64,000 nucleotides of DNA from an uncultured Clostridia bacterium (lineage in GTDB: Bacteria; Bacillota; Clostridia; Christensenellales; CALVMC01). The notes beneath the pieces were generated by a model that searched no databases, had not been told where the DNA came from, and was given only the letters and a program-made list of their open reading frames with translations. Shown here in pieces: positions 54,979 through 63,878 of the stretch. Location: contig CALVMC010000003.1 of assembly GCA_944342015.1 (NCBI GenBank), forward strand, positions 91,926-155,925, given 5' to 3'. A program made the position numbers and the translations under genes. How positions within the stretch are numbered: position 1 is the first letter of the stretch; each line of letters begins with the position of its first letter.

Positions 54979-56017
54979 CTGCCTCCTCCTTTAACTCCCT
55001 TGATACTTGGCTTTTAGAAATTCCCGTAAGCAACTCTATTTCCCTGACAGTAAATCCTTGACTTTGCAATACCCTAAGATCATCTGTGGCATCACTACAG
55101 ATTGACTTATACAATCTTTTTAAATAATCAAATTGTTCTCCTGGCTTACTAAAAGCAATTGCTGACTTTATTGCATTCTTCAAATCACCAGGATATAACA
55201 TAGGATTCATCCTTTTTATGATTTTTCTAAACAAATTAATGTTTTTGCCTGCAAATTTAAACCTAGTCAAAAATGTGTTTAATAATATTTCCGCTATTTC
55301 ACACAAATCATCTTTTGTATAACGATCAAAATCAACAACTTTATCAAAACGTCTTACCATGGCTTTATCGAAATATTTAAACAAATTAGTTGTAGCCACT
55401 AAAACAACTCTTTCATTTAAACTATCAAATCCTTTAAGAATGGCTGAGGTCGCTCTTCCCATCTCTCTTAAATCATTATTATTAGTTCTATCTAAGGCTA
55501 TTGCATCAATTTCATCAAATAAAACAATGATTTTATCTGGATTAGAGAAGTTATTTAATTCTTTAAATAAAGAAACTATGTTTTTCTGTGTTTGACCAAG
55601 TTTACTGTCAATAACTGATGAAAATTCTACAGAAAACAGCTCTCTTTCTAATATTCTTGCAATTTGTTTTACCGATTCGGTTTTTCCTGTACCTGGAGAA
55701 CCCTGGAATAGAAATTTGTTAACCCCAACATTATGACCTATTGCATTTATGATACCTATTATATCGTCTTGTATACTTTGTGGTAGCGGCAAAGGCTCAT
55801 TACTGTAACTGACTTTATTAAAAAATGTTAATTCATTATCATGAATTTGTGGCACAAATGTATTTGAACTAGATAATAATGCCATAATGTATTCCGACAA
55901 CTGAGCATCTCCTAATTCATCAAACTCATTTGCTATTTTATATGCTTCGCTTCTAAAACCAGCATCATTTCCTTCTGTATGATATTTAATTAGATTAATA
56001 ACATTAATTTTTTTCAT
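54971..56017 (-). CDS. ietA: AAA ATPase, IetA-like
   Basis: A 348-residue classical AAA ATPase. Walker A GSPGTGKT at 106-113, Walker B IIVLFDEIDAI near 163-173, sensor ATTN near 208-211 and Arg finger region VRRFD near 221-225. The C-terminal 30 residues (GFTVREIELLTGISKSQVSR) are a helix-turn-helix of resolvase/sigma type, unusual for this ATPase group. The N-terminal 80 residues are unassigned. First gene of the pair, behind GGGAGA. It probably senses infection and controls the protease. Confidence 0.87.
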   Translation of the reverse strand: MKKINVINLIKYHTEGNDAGFRSEAYKIANEFDELGDAQLSEYIMALLSSSNTFVPQIHDNELTFFNKVSYSNEPLPLPQSIQDDIIGIINAIGHNVGVNKFLFQGSPGTGKTESVKQIARILERELFSVEFSSVIDSKLGQTQKNIVSLFKELNNFSNPDKIIVLFDEIDAIALDRTNNNDLREMGRATSAILKGFDSLNERVVLVATTNLFKYFDKAMVRRFDKVVDFDRYTKDDLCEIAEILLNTFLTRFKFAGKNINLFRKIIKRMNPMLYPGDLKNAIKSAIAFSKPGEQFDYLKRLYKSICSDATDDLRVLQSQGFTVREIELLTGISKSQVSRELKEEADE

Positions 56018-56041
56018 TCACTTTTATCTCCCATACTTTAT

Positions 56042-56084
56042 ATTATACAGCAGTTGGGACAAAAGTCAATATTTTTGGGACAAA
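56042..56084 (-). promoter_or_regulatory. Promoter of ietAS with duplicated operator
   Basis: On the minus strand TTGACT (56064..56069), 16-base spacer, TATAAT (56042..56047). Two copies of TTTGTCCCAA (read on the minus strand; 56054..56063 and 56075..56084) flank the -35 box with a 21-bp period, two helical turns. A dimeric repressor bound there would block the promoter. Confidence 0.65.
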
Positions 56085-56099
56085 TTTATTACTAAATAA

Positions 56100-56381
56100 T
56101 TACAAACTTTTCAAAAACTCTATTAAAAAATGTCTTTGTTTGGGAGACAAGGAGAAAATTGCGGAAGAGATATCTTCTTCGTTATCGGCTTCGTTAAAAA
56201 AATCTTTAAGTTTTATGCCAAGAGCATCACAAACAAGTTGCAAATGTCCTACAGTAATGTCGGCTTGTCCAAGTTCTACTCTTCTGAGATGAGTCTGCGA
56301 TATTCCCGCCCATTCAGCCAACTTATTCTGCGAAAAACCTGCGGCTTCCCTTAGTTCTTTTATTCTTGCTCCTATATTCAT
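56100..56381 (-). CDS. XRE-family regulator, possible controller protein of the RM system
   Basis: A 93-residue Cro/C1-type regulator. Helix-turn-helix SQNKLAEWAGISQTHLRRVE at about 18-37, with the usual GARIKELREAAG start. It is divergent from the restriction-modification operon and faces an array of repeated sites, as expected for a C-protein or repressor that times methylase and nuclease synthesis. A C-terminal helix (SPKQRHFLIEFLKSL) may be a dimer contact. Confidence 0.88.
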   Translation of the reverse strand: MNIGARIKELREAAGFSQNKLAEWAGISQTHLRRVELGQADITVGHLQLVCDALGIKLKDFFNEADNEEDISSAIFSLSPKQRHFLIEFLKSL

Positions 56382-56438
56382 AATAATATCGCTCCACTAT
56401 TCTTATAAGTATAATTTTAGACTATTTATAAAAAAATA

Positions 56439-56510
56439 TTAGTCTTATAGTGTTGTTTAATTAGTCTTATAGTGTTATAATAATACTATTATTTATATTT
56501 ATAAGACTAA
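56439..56510. promoter_or_regulatory. RM promoter with repeated regulator sites
   Basis: Two direct copies of TTAGTCTTATAGTGTT (56439..56454 and 56461..56476, period 22) and an inverted TTATAAGACTAA (56499..56510). A sigma-A promoter TTGTTT (56453..56458), 17-base spacer, TATAAT (56476..56481) reads towards the methylase and lies between the sites. A further half-site-like TTCTTATAAG is near 56399..56409. These are the likely binding sites of the divergent XRE protein. Confidence 0.7.
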
Positions 56511-56522
56511 CAGGAAATTTAC

Positions 56523-57194
56523 ATGCAATCAGAGAAAACGCAAATAAAATCTAAAAACCGAGTGCAAGAATATGGCGAAGTATTCACAAATGAACGAGAA
56601 GTAAAAGCTATGTGCGACCTTGTAAAAGAAGAGACCGAACGAATCGACAGTAGATTTTTAGAGCCGGCTTGCGGTGACGGTAATTTTCTTGTCGAAATAT
56701 TAAATAGAAAGCTAGATGTCGTAAAGAAGAAATACAAAAAAAGTCCTCTCGATTATGAGAAAAACGCTGTTCTTGCAATATCTAGTATTTACGGCGTAGA
56801 TATTCTTATCGACAATGTATTAGCTTGCCGAGAAAGATTATTTAGAATGTGGGACAAAGCCTATAAAAACGTATGCAAAAACGATTGCAACGACCAAACA
56901 AGAGATGCTGTCAAATTCATATTAGAGAAAAATATTGTTTGCGGAAATGCTTTGACTCTTTGCTGTGTAGACGGAAACGGCAAAGATACGGACAAGCCTA
57001 TCGTATTTTCTGAATGGGCATTTATTACGGGCAGTATGCTGCAAAGAAGTGATTATACTTTTGCTGAGCTTTTGGCAAAAGACGAATCGGATACAAAAAC
57101 TCAAACTTCATTTTTAGATAATGATACCGATAGTGAAGGAGTTTTCTTAAAAAAATATGTATCGCATTATAGGAGAGTGCAAGAAAATGGCTGA
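56523..57194 (+). CDS. DNA methylase-like protein, small subunit of an RM system
   Basis: A 223-residue protein with an N-6 methylase start: QEYGEVFTNEREVKAM, then the SAM-binding motif FLEPACGDGNFLVEIL near 46-61 and IYGVDILIDNV. The catalytic NPPY/DPPY motif is absent; the corresponding place reads IVFSEWAFITGS. It may therefore be a specificity or accessory partner of the following full methylase and not active alone. RBS AGGAAATTT. The next gene starts inside it (8-base overlap). Confidence 0.8.
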   Translation: MQSEKTQIKSKNRVQEYGEVFTNEREVKAMCDLVKEETERIDSRFLEPACGDGNFLVEILNRKLDVVKKKYKKSPLDYEKNAVLAISSIYGVDILIDNVLACRERLFRMWDKAYKNVCKNDCNDQTRDAVKFILEKNIVCGNALTLCCVDGNGKDTDKPIVFSEWAFITGSMLQRSDYTFAELLAKDESDTKTQTSFLDNDTDSEGVFLKKYVSHYRRVQENG

Positions 57195-58707
57195 GAGTAT
57201 TTTTGATAAAGTTTATAACCCCGATGTTCTTTCATGTTTGTCTAACTTATCCAATGACGAAGTATTTACCCCGCCCGAAATTGTAAATCAAATGTTGGAC
57301 TTGCTGCCACAAGAGTTATTTTGCAATCCCGATACTAAATTTTTGGATCCTGCTTGCAAAACAGGAGTATTTTTGCGAGAGATAGCAAAACGCTTGATAA
57401 AAGGATTAGAGCCTCAATTTCCTGACTTACAGCAACGCATAGACCACATATTCCACGATCAATTATACGGCATAGCTATTACAGAATTGACCAGTCTATT
57501 GTCACGCCGTGGAGTATATTGTAGCAAATATCCAAATAGCGAATTTTCTGTAAGTAAATTTGATACTGCCGAAGGAAACATTCGATTTAAAAAAATCCCA
57601 CATAAATGGAAAGACGGAAGATGTATTTTTTGCGGTGCAAATAAAGAACAATATGACCGTGCAGTCGATTTAGAATCGCATGCTTATGAATTTATCCATA
57701 CCCATAACACCGAGGAGATTTTTAATATGAAATTTGACGTTATAATAAGCAATCCGCCGTATCAATTAAATGTGGGAAGCGGAGGAAAAGGATCAGGCAC
57801 AGCCATTCCAATATATCATCATTTTGTAAACCAAGCTAAAAAATTACAACCTCGCTACTTAACTATGATTATACCTTCACGTTGGTTTTCTGGTGGAAGA
57901 GGTTTAGATACTTTTAGACAAAATATGTTAACAGATAAGAGACTCGCTAAAATTGTCGATTTTTCAGATTCAAAAGATTGCTTCCCTGGTGTAGATATTG
58001 CTGGTGGAGTATGTTATTTTCTTTGGAAAAAAGATCGCGATCCAAAAAATCCTCTTTGCGAAATTGTTAACTGTTACAAAAATTCTAAAAATGCTGAAGT
58101 AAGAAATCCTATGGAATTTAATGTCTTTATAAGAGATAATAAGGCTATAGATATAGTAAAAAAAGTATTATCATTAAATGAACTAACTTTAAATAAAATC
58201 GTAAGACCAGTATCACTTTATGGCTTAAATACTAACATTACTTTGCAACAAAATGGAGAAATTGCTGTAAGACATAGTGGAGGCCTTGGTTATTGTTCAA
58301 AGTCTGTCATACGAGCCGGTTTAGAAACTATTGACAAATACAAAGTTTATATTTCTGCAGCATCATATGACCACGCAGGTCAACCCGACAAAGATGGAAA
58401 ACGTAGAATACTATCAATCGTCGATATATTAGAACCTGATACAATTTGCACATCTACTTATATTGTAGTAGATGTATTCGATAAAAAATCAGAGGCAATA
58501 AATTTAATTAATTATTTAAAAACTAAGTTTGTAAGATTTTTATTATCACAAATATGTATCTCTCAGCATATAAGCAGAGAAACTTTCGCTTTTGTTCCCA
58601 AACAAGATTTCTCAAAACCTTGGACTGATGAAGAATTATATGCAAAATACAACCTAACACAAGATGAGATAAATTTTATCGAATCAATGATAAAGCCTAT
58701 GGAGTAA
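57187..58707 (+). CDS. Adenine-specific DNA methyltransferase (Eco57I-like)
   Basis: A 506-residue methylase; the start at 57187 is chosen for AGGAGAG nine bases upstream (a further ATG at 57157 has no such site). Motif I FLDPACKTGVFL at about 52-63, catalytic ISNPPYQL near 187-194, and in between a CxxC pair (CIFCGANKE) that may bind zinc. The C-terminal half, about 200 residues, is likely the target-recognition part. It should modify adenine in the sequence cut by the following enzyme. Upstream, the methylase-like small protein overlaps by 8 bases. Confidence 0.9.
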   Translation: MAESIFDKVYNPDVLSCLSNLSNDEVFTPPEIVNQMLDLLPQELFCNPDTKFLDPACKTGVFLREIAKRLIKGLEPQFPDLQQRIDHIFHDQLYGIAITELTSLLSRRGVYCSKYPNSEFSVSKFDTAEGNIRFKKIPHKWKDGRCIFCGANKEQYDRAVDLESHAYEFIHTHNTEEIFNMKFDVIISNPPYQLNVGSGGKGSGTAIPIYHHFVNQAKKLQPRYLTMIIPSRWFSGGRGLDTFRQNMLTDKRLAKIVDFSDSKDCFPGVDIAGGVCYFLWKKDRDPKNPLCEIVNCYKNSKNAEVRNPMEFNVFIRDNKAIDIVKKVLSLNELTLNKIVRPVSLYGLNTNITLQQNGEIAVRHSGGLGYCSKSVIRAGLETIDKYKVYISAASYDHAGQPDKDGKRRILSIVDILEPDTICTSTYIVVDVFDKKSEAINLINYLKTKFVRFLLSQICISQHISRETFAFVPKQDFSKPWTDEELYAKYNLTQDEINFIESMIKPME

Positions 58708-58711
58708 AATT

Positions 58712-61606
58712 ATGACACAAGATTTTTTTAAGCAAAGACCACAAGTTACACCCACAATATACGCTTATGAACTTGTGGGAGTAGCTTCGCATAAAGGTTA
58801 TTTGAAAATAGGATATACGGACAGAAAGGTCGAGACTCGTATCAAGGAACAACTACATACAAGCAGTGTCCCCTATAAAATCATACTCAAAGAATCTGCT
58901 ATGCGAGCTGACGGCACTTGTTTTACTGACCATGACGTGCATGCGATTTTGCGACAGAAGGGATTTTTGCAACTCAATGAAGGCATAGATAAAAATGAAT
59001 GGTTTTGTTGTGGTGCAAAAGACGTTTTATCAGCTATTCTGCAATTAAGAGAAGATATAATTTCTGACGAAAACCGTACGGCTACTTTCAAAATGCGCCC
59101 CGAACAAGTAAGAGCTGTCGACAAAACTATATCTTTTTATAATACAGCCAAGCAACAAGAACCTAATAAATCCCCTAAATTTTTATGGAATGCAAAAATG
59201 AGGTTTGGCAAAACTTTTGCATCCTATGAACTCGCAAAGAAAATGGGGCTTAACAAAATACTCGTATTGACGTTCAAGCCTGCTGTGGAATCTGCTTGGC
59301 GTGAAGATTTGATTTCTCATATAGATTTTGAAGGTTGGCAATTTATCTCCAACAAAGACGCTCACAACAATAATATCAATATCGACAAACAGTTTGCTTT
59401 GGCTGACAAGAGCCGTCCTATTGTAGTATTTGGTTCGTTTCAAGATTTATTAGGCACCAATGACAACGGCGGTATAAAAGCCAAGAATGAATTTATACAT
59501 ACCACGAATTGGGATTTGGTTATTTTTGACGAATATCATTTCGGTGCTTGGCGAGAAAATGCAAAAAAACTTTTTGAAAACCCTGACGAAGAAGAAAATG
59601 CCGACTTTGACTATGAAGATTATAAACGTACAGAAGCCGACAATGCTTACAACGAAACATTTTTGCCGATATCGACATCGTATTATTTGTTTTTGTCTGG
59701 AACACCTTTCCGTGCTATAAACAGCGGCGAATTTATCGAAGACCAAATTTACAATTGGACTTATTCTGACGAACAAAGAGCAAAAGAAAATTGGATTGGT
59801 TCAAACAACCCTTATTTGGCATTGCCCCGAATGGTTATGCTTACTTATCGTATTCCCGACAGCATAAGACAAATTGCTCTTCAAGGCGAATATGACGAGT
59901 TTGACTTGAATGTATTTTTCTCAGCAAAAGGCAAAGGTAAAGAAGCGAGATTTGTCTATGAAAACGAAGTGCAAAAATGGCTTGACCTCATAAGAGGCTC
60001 ATATTTGCCCTCAAGCATAGATGACCTCAAATTAGGACAGGACAAAAGACCGCCTATGCCTTATTCGGACACAAGACTATTGAATGTATTATCACATACA
60101 CTTTGGTTTTTGCCCAATGTGGCATCATGTTATGCCATGGCAAATCTTCTTGCTCAAAAGCAAAACGCTTTCTATCACGATTACAAAATAAATGTTTGCG
60201 CAGGAACATCCGCAGGTGTTGGACTCGATGCCCTACGCCCCGTTCAAGCATCAATGGGCAATCCGCTGAAGACAAAAACTATTACTCTATCTTGCGGTAA
60301 ACTTACGACCGGCGTAACAATAAGACCTTGGACAGGCATATTTATGCTTCGCAATCTTAAATCTCCCGAGACATATTTTCAAGCAGCTTTCCGTGTGCAA
60401 AGTCCTTGGGAAACTATTGACGATAACGGCAACAGACAAATTATAAAGCACGAATGTTATGTGTTTGACTTTGCTCTCGATAGAGCTCTTCGCCAAATTT
60501 CTGACTACTCGTGCCGTTTGAATGTAGACGAAAGCAATCCCGAAAAGAAAGTAGCTGAATTTATTAGTTTTTTGCCCGTGCTTGCATATGACGGAAGCAC
60601 AATGAAGCAAATCAATGCTCAAGATATTCTCGATATTGCAATGGCAGGTACAAGTGCAACATTGCTTGCAAAAAGATGGGAATCTGCTCTCCTTGTCAAT
60701 GTTGACAACGAAACTCTATCGAGACTTTTGAACAACAAAGAAGCACTCGATGCCCTTATGCGTATCGAAGGTTTTCGCTCGCTCAATTCGGATATCGAAA
60801 CTATTATCAATAAATCAGAACATGTAAAAAAGGCTAAGAAAGAAGAAGGCGAAAAGCTTACTCCCAAAGAGAAAAAAGAATTATCTGAAGAAGAAAAAGA
60901 ATATAAATCAATGCGTAAGCAAATCCAAGAAAAACTTATAAAATTTGCTACTCGTGTACCTGTATTTATGTATTTGACGGATTATCGCGAACGCTCTCTA
61001 AAAGATGTAATAACCCAACTTGAACCGGGACTGTTTAAGAAAGTAACAGGCTTGAATGTCAAAGACTTTGAACTGCTCTGCTCTATCGGCGTATTCAACG
61101 CAAGCCTTATGAATGATGCCATCTTCAAGTTTAAGCGTTATGAAGATTCCAGCCTATCTTATACAGGTATAGAAAAACATATTGCAGACGAAATCGGCGG
61201 TTGGGATACCGTAATCAGAAAAGAAGAATATGAGAAGCTATTCTATAATCAACAATCCACCATGGAAGCCGAAATAGCGGCAGCCATAGATGAGAGCTTT
61301 GATTTGACTTGTACATCAAACAATAACTCCGACACAAAAGATAACATTGATTTGATTACTTCAAAATACAACATTTCGTCTCCTGTTACAACTACTATAC
61401 AAAAGCCTGCCGAACAACCAAAACCTCAAATAGATCTTTCTGCTGTAAATGTAGGCACAAAAGTCGTGCACAAAAAATTTGGCGAAGGCACTATAACAAG
61501 CATATACAAAGACAGACGCTACATAAAAGTTGCCTTTTCGATAGGCGAAAAAACTTTTGCTATGCCGACATGCTTTGAGCAAGGCTTTTTAAGTTTGAGT
61601 CTATAA
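58712..61606 (+). CDS. Restriction enzyme: GIY-YIG-like nuclease + SF2 helicase
   Basis: A 964-residue protein. Residues 14-115 form a T5orf172/GIY-YIG-type nuclease domain (GYLKIGYTDRKVETRIKEQL, later DHDVHAILRQKG). Residues 125-640 are an SF2 helicase/translocase: motif I AKMRFGKTF near 161, motif II VIFDEYHFG (DEYH) near 271, motif III LFLSGTPFRAI, motif VI FQAAFRVQSPW. After a Lys/Glu-rich coiled region (about 700-735), a UvrD-type Tudor-like end follows (VGTKVVHKKFGEGTI near 915). It starts 4 bases after the methylase. The set is an RM system in which the nuclease probably translocates before cutting. End of operon. Confidence 0.87.
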   Translation: MTQDFFKQRPQVTPTIYAYELVGVASHKGYLKIGYTDRKVETRIKEQLHTSSVPYKIILKESAMRADGTCFTDHDVHAILRQKGFLQLNEGIDKNEWFCCGAKDVLSAILQLREDIISDENRTATFKMRPEQVRAVDKTISFYNTAKQQEPNKSPKFLWNAKMRFGKTFASYELAKKMGLNKILVLTFKPAVESAWREDLISHIDFEGWQFISNKDAHNNNINIDKQFALADKSRPIVVFGSFQDLLGTNDNGGIKAKNEFIHTTNWDLVIFDEYHFGAWRENAKKLFENPDEEENADFDYEDYKRTEADNAYNETFLPISTSYYLFLSGTPFRAINSGEFIEDQIYNWTYSDEQRAKENWIGSNNPYLALPRMVMLTYRIPDSIRQIALQGEYDEFDLNVFFSAKGKGKEARFVYENEVQKWLDLIRGSYLPSSIDDLKLGQDKRPPMPYSDTRLLNVLSHTLWFLPNVASCYAMANLLAQKQNAFYHDYKINVCAGTSAGVGLDALRPVQASMGNPLKTKTITLSCGKLTTGVTIRPWTGIFMLRNLKSPETYFQAAFRVQSPWETIDDNGNRQIIKHECYVFDFALDRALRQISDYSCRLNVDESNPEKKVAEFISFLPVLAYDGSTMKQINAQDILDIAMAGTSATLLAKRWESALLVNVDNETLSRLLNNKEALDALMRIEGFRSLNSDIETIINKSEHVKKAKKEEGEKLTPKEKKELSEEEKEYKSMRKQIQEKLIKFATRVPVFMYLTDYRERSLKDVITQLEPGLFKKVTGLNVKDFELLCSIGVFNASLMNDAIFKFKRYEDSSLSYTGIEKHIADEIGGWDTVIRKEEYEKLFYNQQSTMEAEIAAAIDESFDLTCTSNNNSDTKDNIDLITSKYNISSPVTTTIQKPAEQPKPQIDLSAVNVGTKVVHKKFGEGTITSIYKDRRYIKVAFSIGEKTFAMPTCFEQGFLSLSL

Positions 61607-61624
61607 TTATATATTATTTCCGCA

Positions 61625-61676
61625 AAATAGAAGAAAAAGGGTAACACTCATTAATGTTACCCTTTTTCTTCTATTT
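61625..61676. terminator. Long bidirectional terminator between convergent genes
   Basis: A perfect 22-bp stem (61625..61646 with 61655..61676) around an 8-base loop, with A-runs and T-runs that serve both strands. Its right arm contains the stop codon of the RloB-like gene. Confidence 0.92.
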
Positions 61677-62270
61677 ACTATAATTTAATAATAATGTAAT
61701 TAAATCATGAACTTCTGTATATGGATTCAACTTATAAAGTTCATCTACATCATGCATTGCATTTCTTTTCTCTGCTCTATTAATTGCAATTGCATAATCT
61801 TCTTCTAAACCTTTAACTTTTACTATATCCATGTTCTCTTCATAGTCTGAAACATATTTCTTTATCTCTTCTTTTACCTTTTGAGACGAAGTAACTACTT
61901 TTGGATTTTCCGTAAAATAGTATAATAACCAAATTTCGAAACAAGGATTTGATACTATATATTCTATATTAGGATTTGCCTTTTTTAGTTGTTTATATTT
62001 CTCAAATTTTTTTGCATCTAAATCCATATCAATAACACAAAACATTCTATCGCCAACTTTTCTATCCATATCATATTCGCGATATAATCTTTTCGCTTTT
62101 TCGGTCATGCTTTTTATGTCAGTTGCCTCAGATTTTACTGGTTTTAAAGTGTATGGATTATCTCTTTTAACAAAATGCTTAAAATAGTTCGTTTCTGTTT
62201 TATTTTTACCTTCACAAACTAGAACAATTAAAGGTTTTCTATTTTTTCTTTGTCTTGCATCACTTTGCAT
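61671..62270 (-). CDS. rloB: RloB/AbiLii-like protein
   Basis: A 199-residue protein of the RloB family. Start is set at 62270 (GGTG upstream, MQSDARQRK as in relatives); in-frame upstream ATGs overlap the preceding gene without a ribosome site. Family motifs: LVCEGKNKTETNYFKHF near the N-terminus, VIDMDLDAKKF near 80 and SNPCFEIWLLYYF near 110; the acidic residues suggest a metal-dependent, TOPRIM-like centre. With the ATPase upstream it matches the two-gene AbiL/RloAB defence pairs. Confidence 0.87.
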   Translation of the reverse strand: MQSDARQRKNRKPLIVLVCEGKNKTETNYFKHFVKRDNPYTLKPVKSEATDIKSMTEKAKRLYREYDMDRKVGDRMFCVIDMDLDAKKFEKYKQLKKANPNIEYIVSNPCFEIWLLYYFTENPKVVTSSQKVKEEIKKYVSDYEENMDIVKVKGLEEDYAIAINRAEKRNAMHDVDELYKLNPYTEVHDLITLLLNYSK

Positions 62271-62271
62271 A

Positions 62272-63540
62272 TTAATCACCATTAATAAATGGAATAGCTC
62301 CAAATCTACCAAGAAGATATGCTTTTTCAATGTTTTCATTTTTCCTAGGTGAAAAATCAGCTAAAGAATACAATTCTGTAGCTCCAGATTTATAATCTCT
62401 CTCTGTAAACCATATTTCATCTCTCCTAAATATATCAAGATTTAAGAGATTAGTATCATGAGTATTTGCTACAAGCTGTGCATTATTAACATTAATGTCG
62501 GCATCCAAAAACAATTTAACTAAATACTCTACTAAAAGTGGATGCAAGCTTCTATCTATTTCATCAATAAACAATATATTTCCATCTTTAAACACTTTAT
62601 ATAGCAAGGTTGTCATATTAAACAATTCTTGTGTACCATATGACTCTTCTTGAATCGCCAATACATATTCATTTTTTGTTTCTTTGTTTTCTATGATATG
62701 ATGCGTTTTAAAAGTATACGCATTGGTTTCCATAATTTGATTATACGTATCTTCATTGCCATTTGACAATACCTTTATAAAATTATTTAAACCATTATTA
62801 TTGGGCAAATTTTTTACCTTTGTAGTTTCGTATGTGATGTTTGATATGCTTAAATCGGCATTATTTAATATTCTCAAACAAAACGCCTTATAATCTTCAT
62901 ATTCGCCGCTAGTTATTATAGTGTCAAAACTATAACTCGGTGAATTATTATTATAAGAAATTTGCAAATCATTAAGAATATAATCAACCACAGGCTTCGC
63001 CTTTTCATAATTCCATGATGCTAATGTAACTAAAAAAAGTTTATTATCTAAATTTTTAGTAACAATTTGGCTAAGTTCTTTTACATCTTTAATGTTGAAT
63101 TTATATTCAGTTGTATTGCTTCTTTCAAAAATATTTGTTGCCTTAGAAGTATAGAATATATCCAGCCTTTCAGAAACAACTCTTTCTTTAGTACAAGAAA
63201 AAGCATAGATATATTTAATAGAATTTTTAACAAAAGTCAATTCAAACTCAGATGGAATATTATCTGCATTTTCAATAAATTTAAAAGGTCTTACAGCAAT
63301 TTTAAAATTATTCAGCATATTATTAGAATTAAATACAAAAGCTTTAACAAATTCAATAGCCCTAATAAATGATGTTTTTCCAGAAGCATTAGCTCCATAT
63401 ATTATTCTTGCTTTAGACACTTTTCCCGCAACTGTATCTATAAGATTTTCTTCATGCGATTTATCTGCTTTAGCTTTCATTGTGAAACTATTTTCATCTT
63501 TAAAAGATAGAAAATTTTTGAATTTAAAATTTACTAACAT
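62272..63540 (-). CDS. rloA: AAA ATPase, RloA/AbiLi-like
   Basis: A 422-residue ABC/SMC-type ATPase. Walker A YGANASGKTS at about 48-57, after FKNFLSFKDENSF; Walker B ILFIDEIDRSLHP near 330; H-motif ANTHDTNLL near 365. The mid part is helical. It ends 1 base before the start of RloB, so translation is coupled. In AbiL-type systems the pair aborts phage infection; the mechanism is not settled. Confidence 0.88.
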   Translation of the reverse strand: MLVNFKFKNFLSFKDENSFTMKAKADKSHEENLIDTVAGKVSKARIIYGANASGKTSFIRAIEFVKAFVFNSNNMLNNFKIAVRPFKFIENADNIPSEFELTFVKNSIKYIYAFSCTKERVVSERLDIFYTSKATNIFERSNTTEYKFNIKDVKELSQIVTKNLDNKLFLVTLASWNYEKAKPVVDYILNDLQISYNNNSPSYSFDTIITSGEYEDYKAFCLRILNNADLSISNITYETTKVKNLPNNNGLNNFIKVLSNGNEDTYNQIMETNAYTFKTHHIIENKETKNEYVLAIQEESYGTQELFNMTTLLYKVFKDGNILFIDEIDRSLHPLLVEYLVKLFLDADINVNNAQLVANTHDTNLLNLDIFRRDEIWFTERDYKSGATELYSLADFSPRKNENIEKAYLLGRFGAIPFINGD

Positions 63541-63557
63541 ATTCTACCTCCAAAACT

Positions 63558-63587
63558 ATTATATTCTAATATTTTTCAATATGTCAA
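63558..63587 (-). promoter_or_regulatory. Promoter of rloAB
   Basis: On the minus strand TTGACA (63582..63587), 18-base spacer, TATAAT (63558..63563). The ribosome site GGAGG follows about 10 bases later. Confidence 0.8.
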
Positions 63588-63715
63588 TACATTATTCAAA
63601 TTTTTGGATTTATTTTTGCATTTTTTGTAATTTTTTTACAAACTTTATATTTATATTTTCATATTTACAATTATTTTAAGTACTATACAATTCACTGATT
63701 TCCACTTTGGCACTT

Positions 63716-63774
63716 AGGCGTGCGCTTGTATAATACGAGAGGCTTCGCTTTGCTCAGCCTACAAGCGCACGCCT
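63716..63774. repeat. Perfect 15-bp inverted repeat, unknown element
   Basis: AGGCGTGCGCTTGTA (63716..63730) and its exact complement (63760..63774) frame a 29-base loop that holds an inner GGCT/AGCC pair. This segment is conspicuously G+C-richer than the A+T-rich DNA on its left. There is no T-run for a terminator. Confidence 0.75.
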
Positions 63775-63795
63775 GAACAACTCTTTGACTTGCTA

Positions 63796-63878
63796 AAATG
63801 AAAGCGAAAGGCAAGCGAAGTTGCCCGCTGATCCGCTTGGGCAATCTTTCGCTTTTTGCCTTCTCGCTATTTTCATTT
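63796..63878. repeat. Second palindromic segment with two alternative folds
   Basis: Fold A pairs AAAGCGAAAG (63801..63810) with CTTTCGCTTT (63846..63855), with TTGCCC/GGGCAA (63821..63826 with 63839..63844) inside. Fold B pairs 63796..63814 with 63857..63878 (AAATGAAA/TTTCATTT plus a GCGAAAGGCAA-like arm). It follows the first inverted repeat by 21 bases and appears to belong to the same unassigned element, which may run past the end of the window. Confidence 0.55.

Noticed and set aside
56523..57194. The small methylase-like gene as a frameshifted piece of the next methylase
   Set aside because: The second protein has its own complete N-terminus and SAM motif, and the two overlap with a proper ribosome site, which argues for two genes by design.
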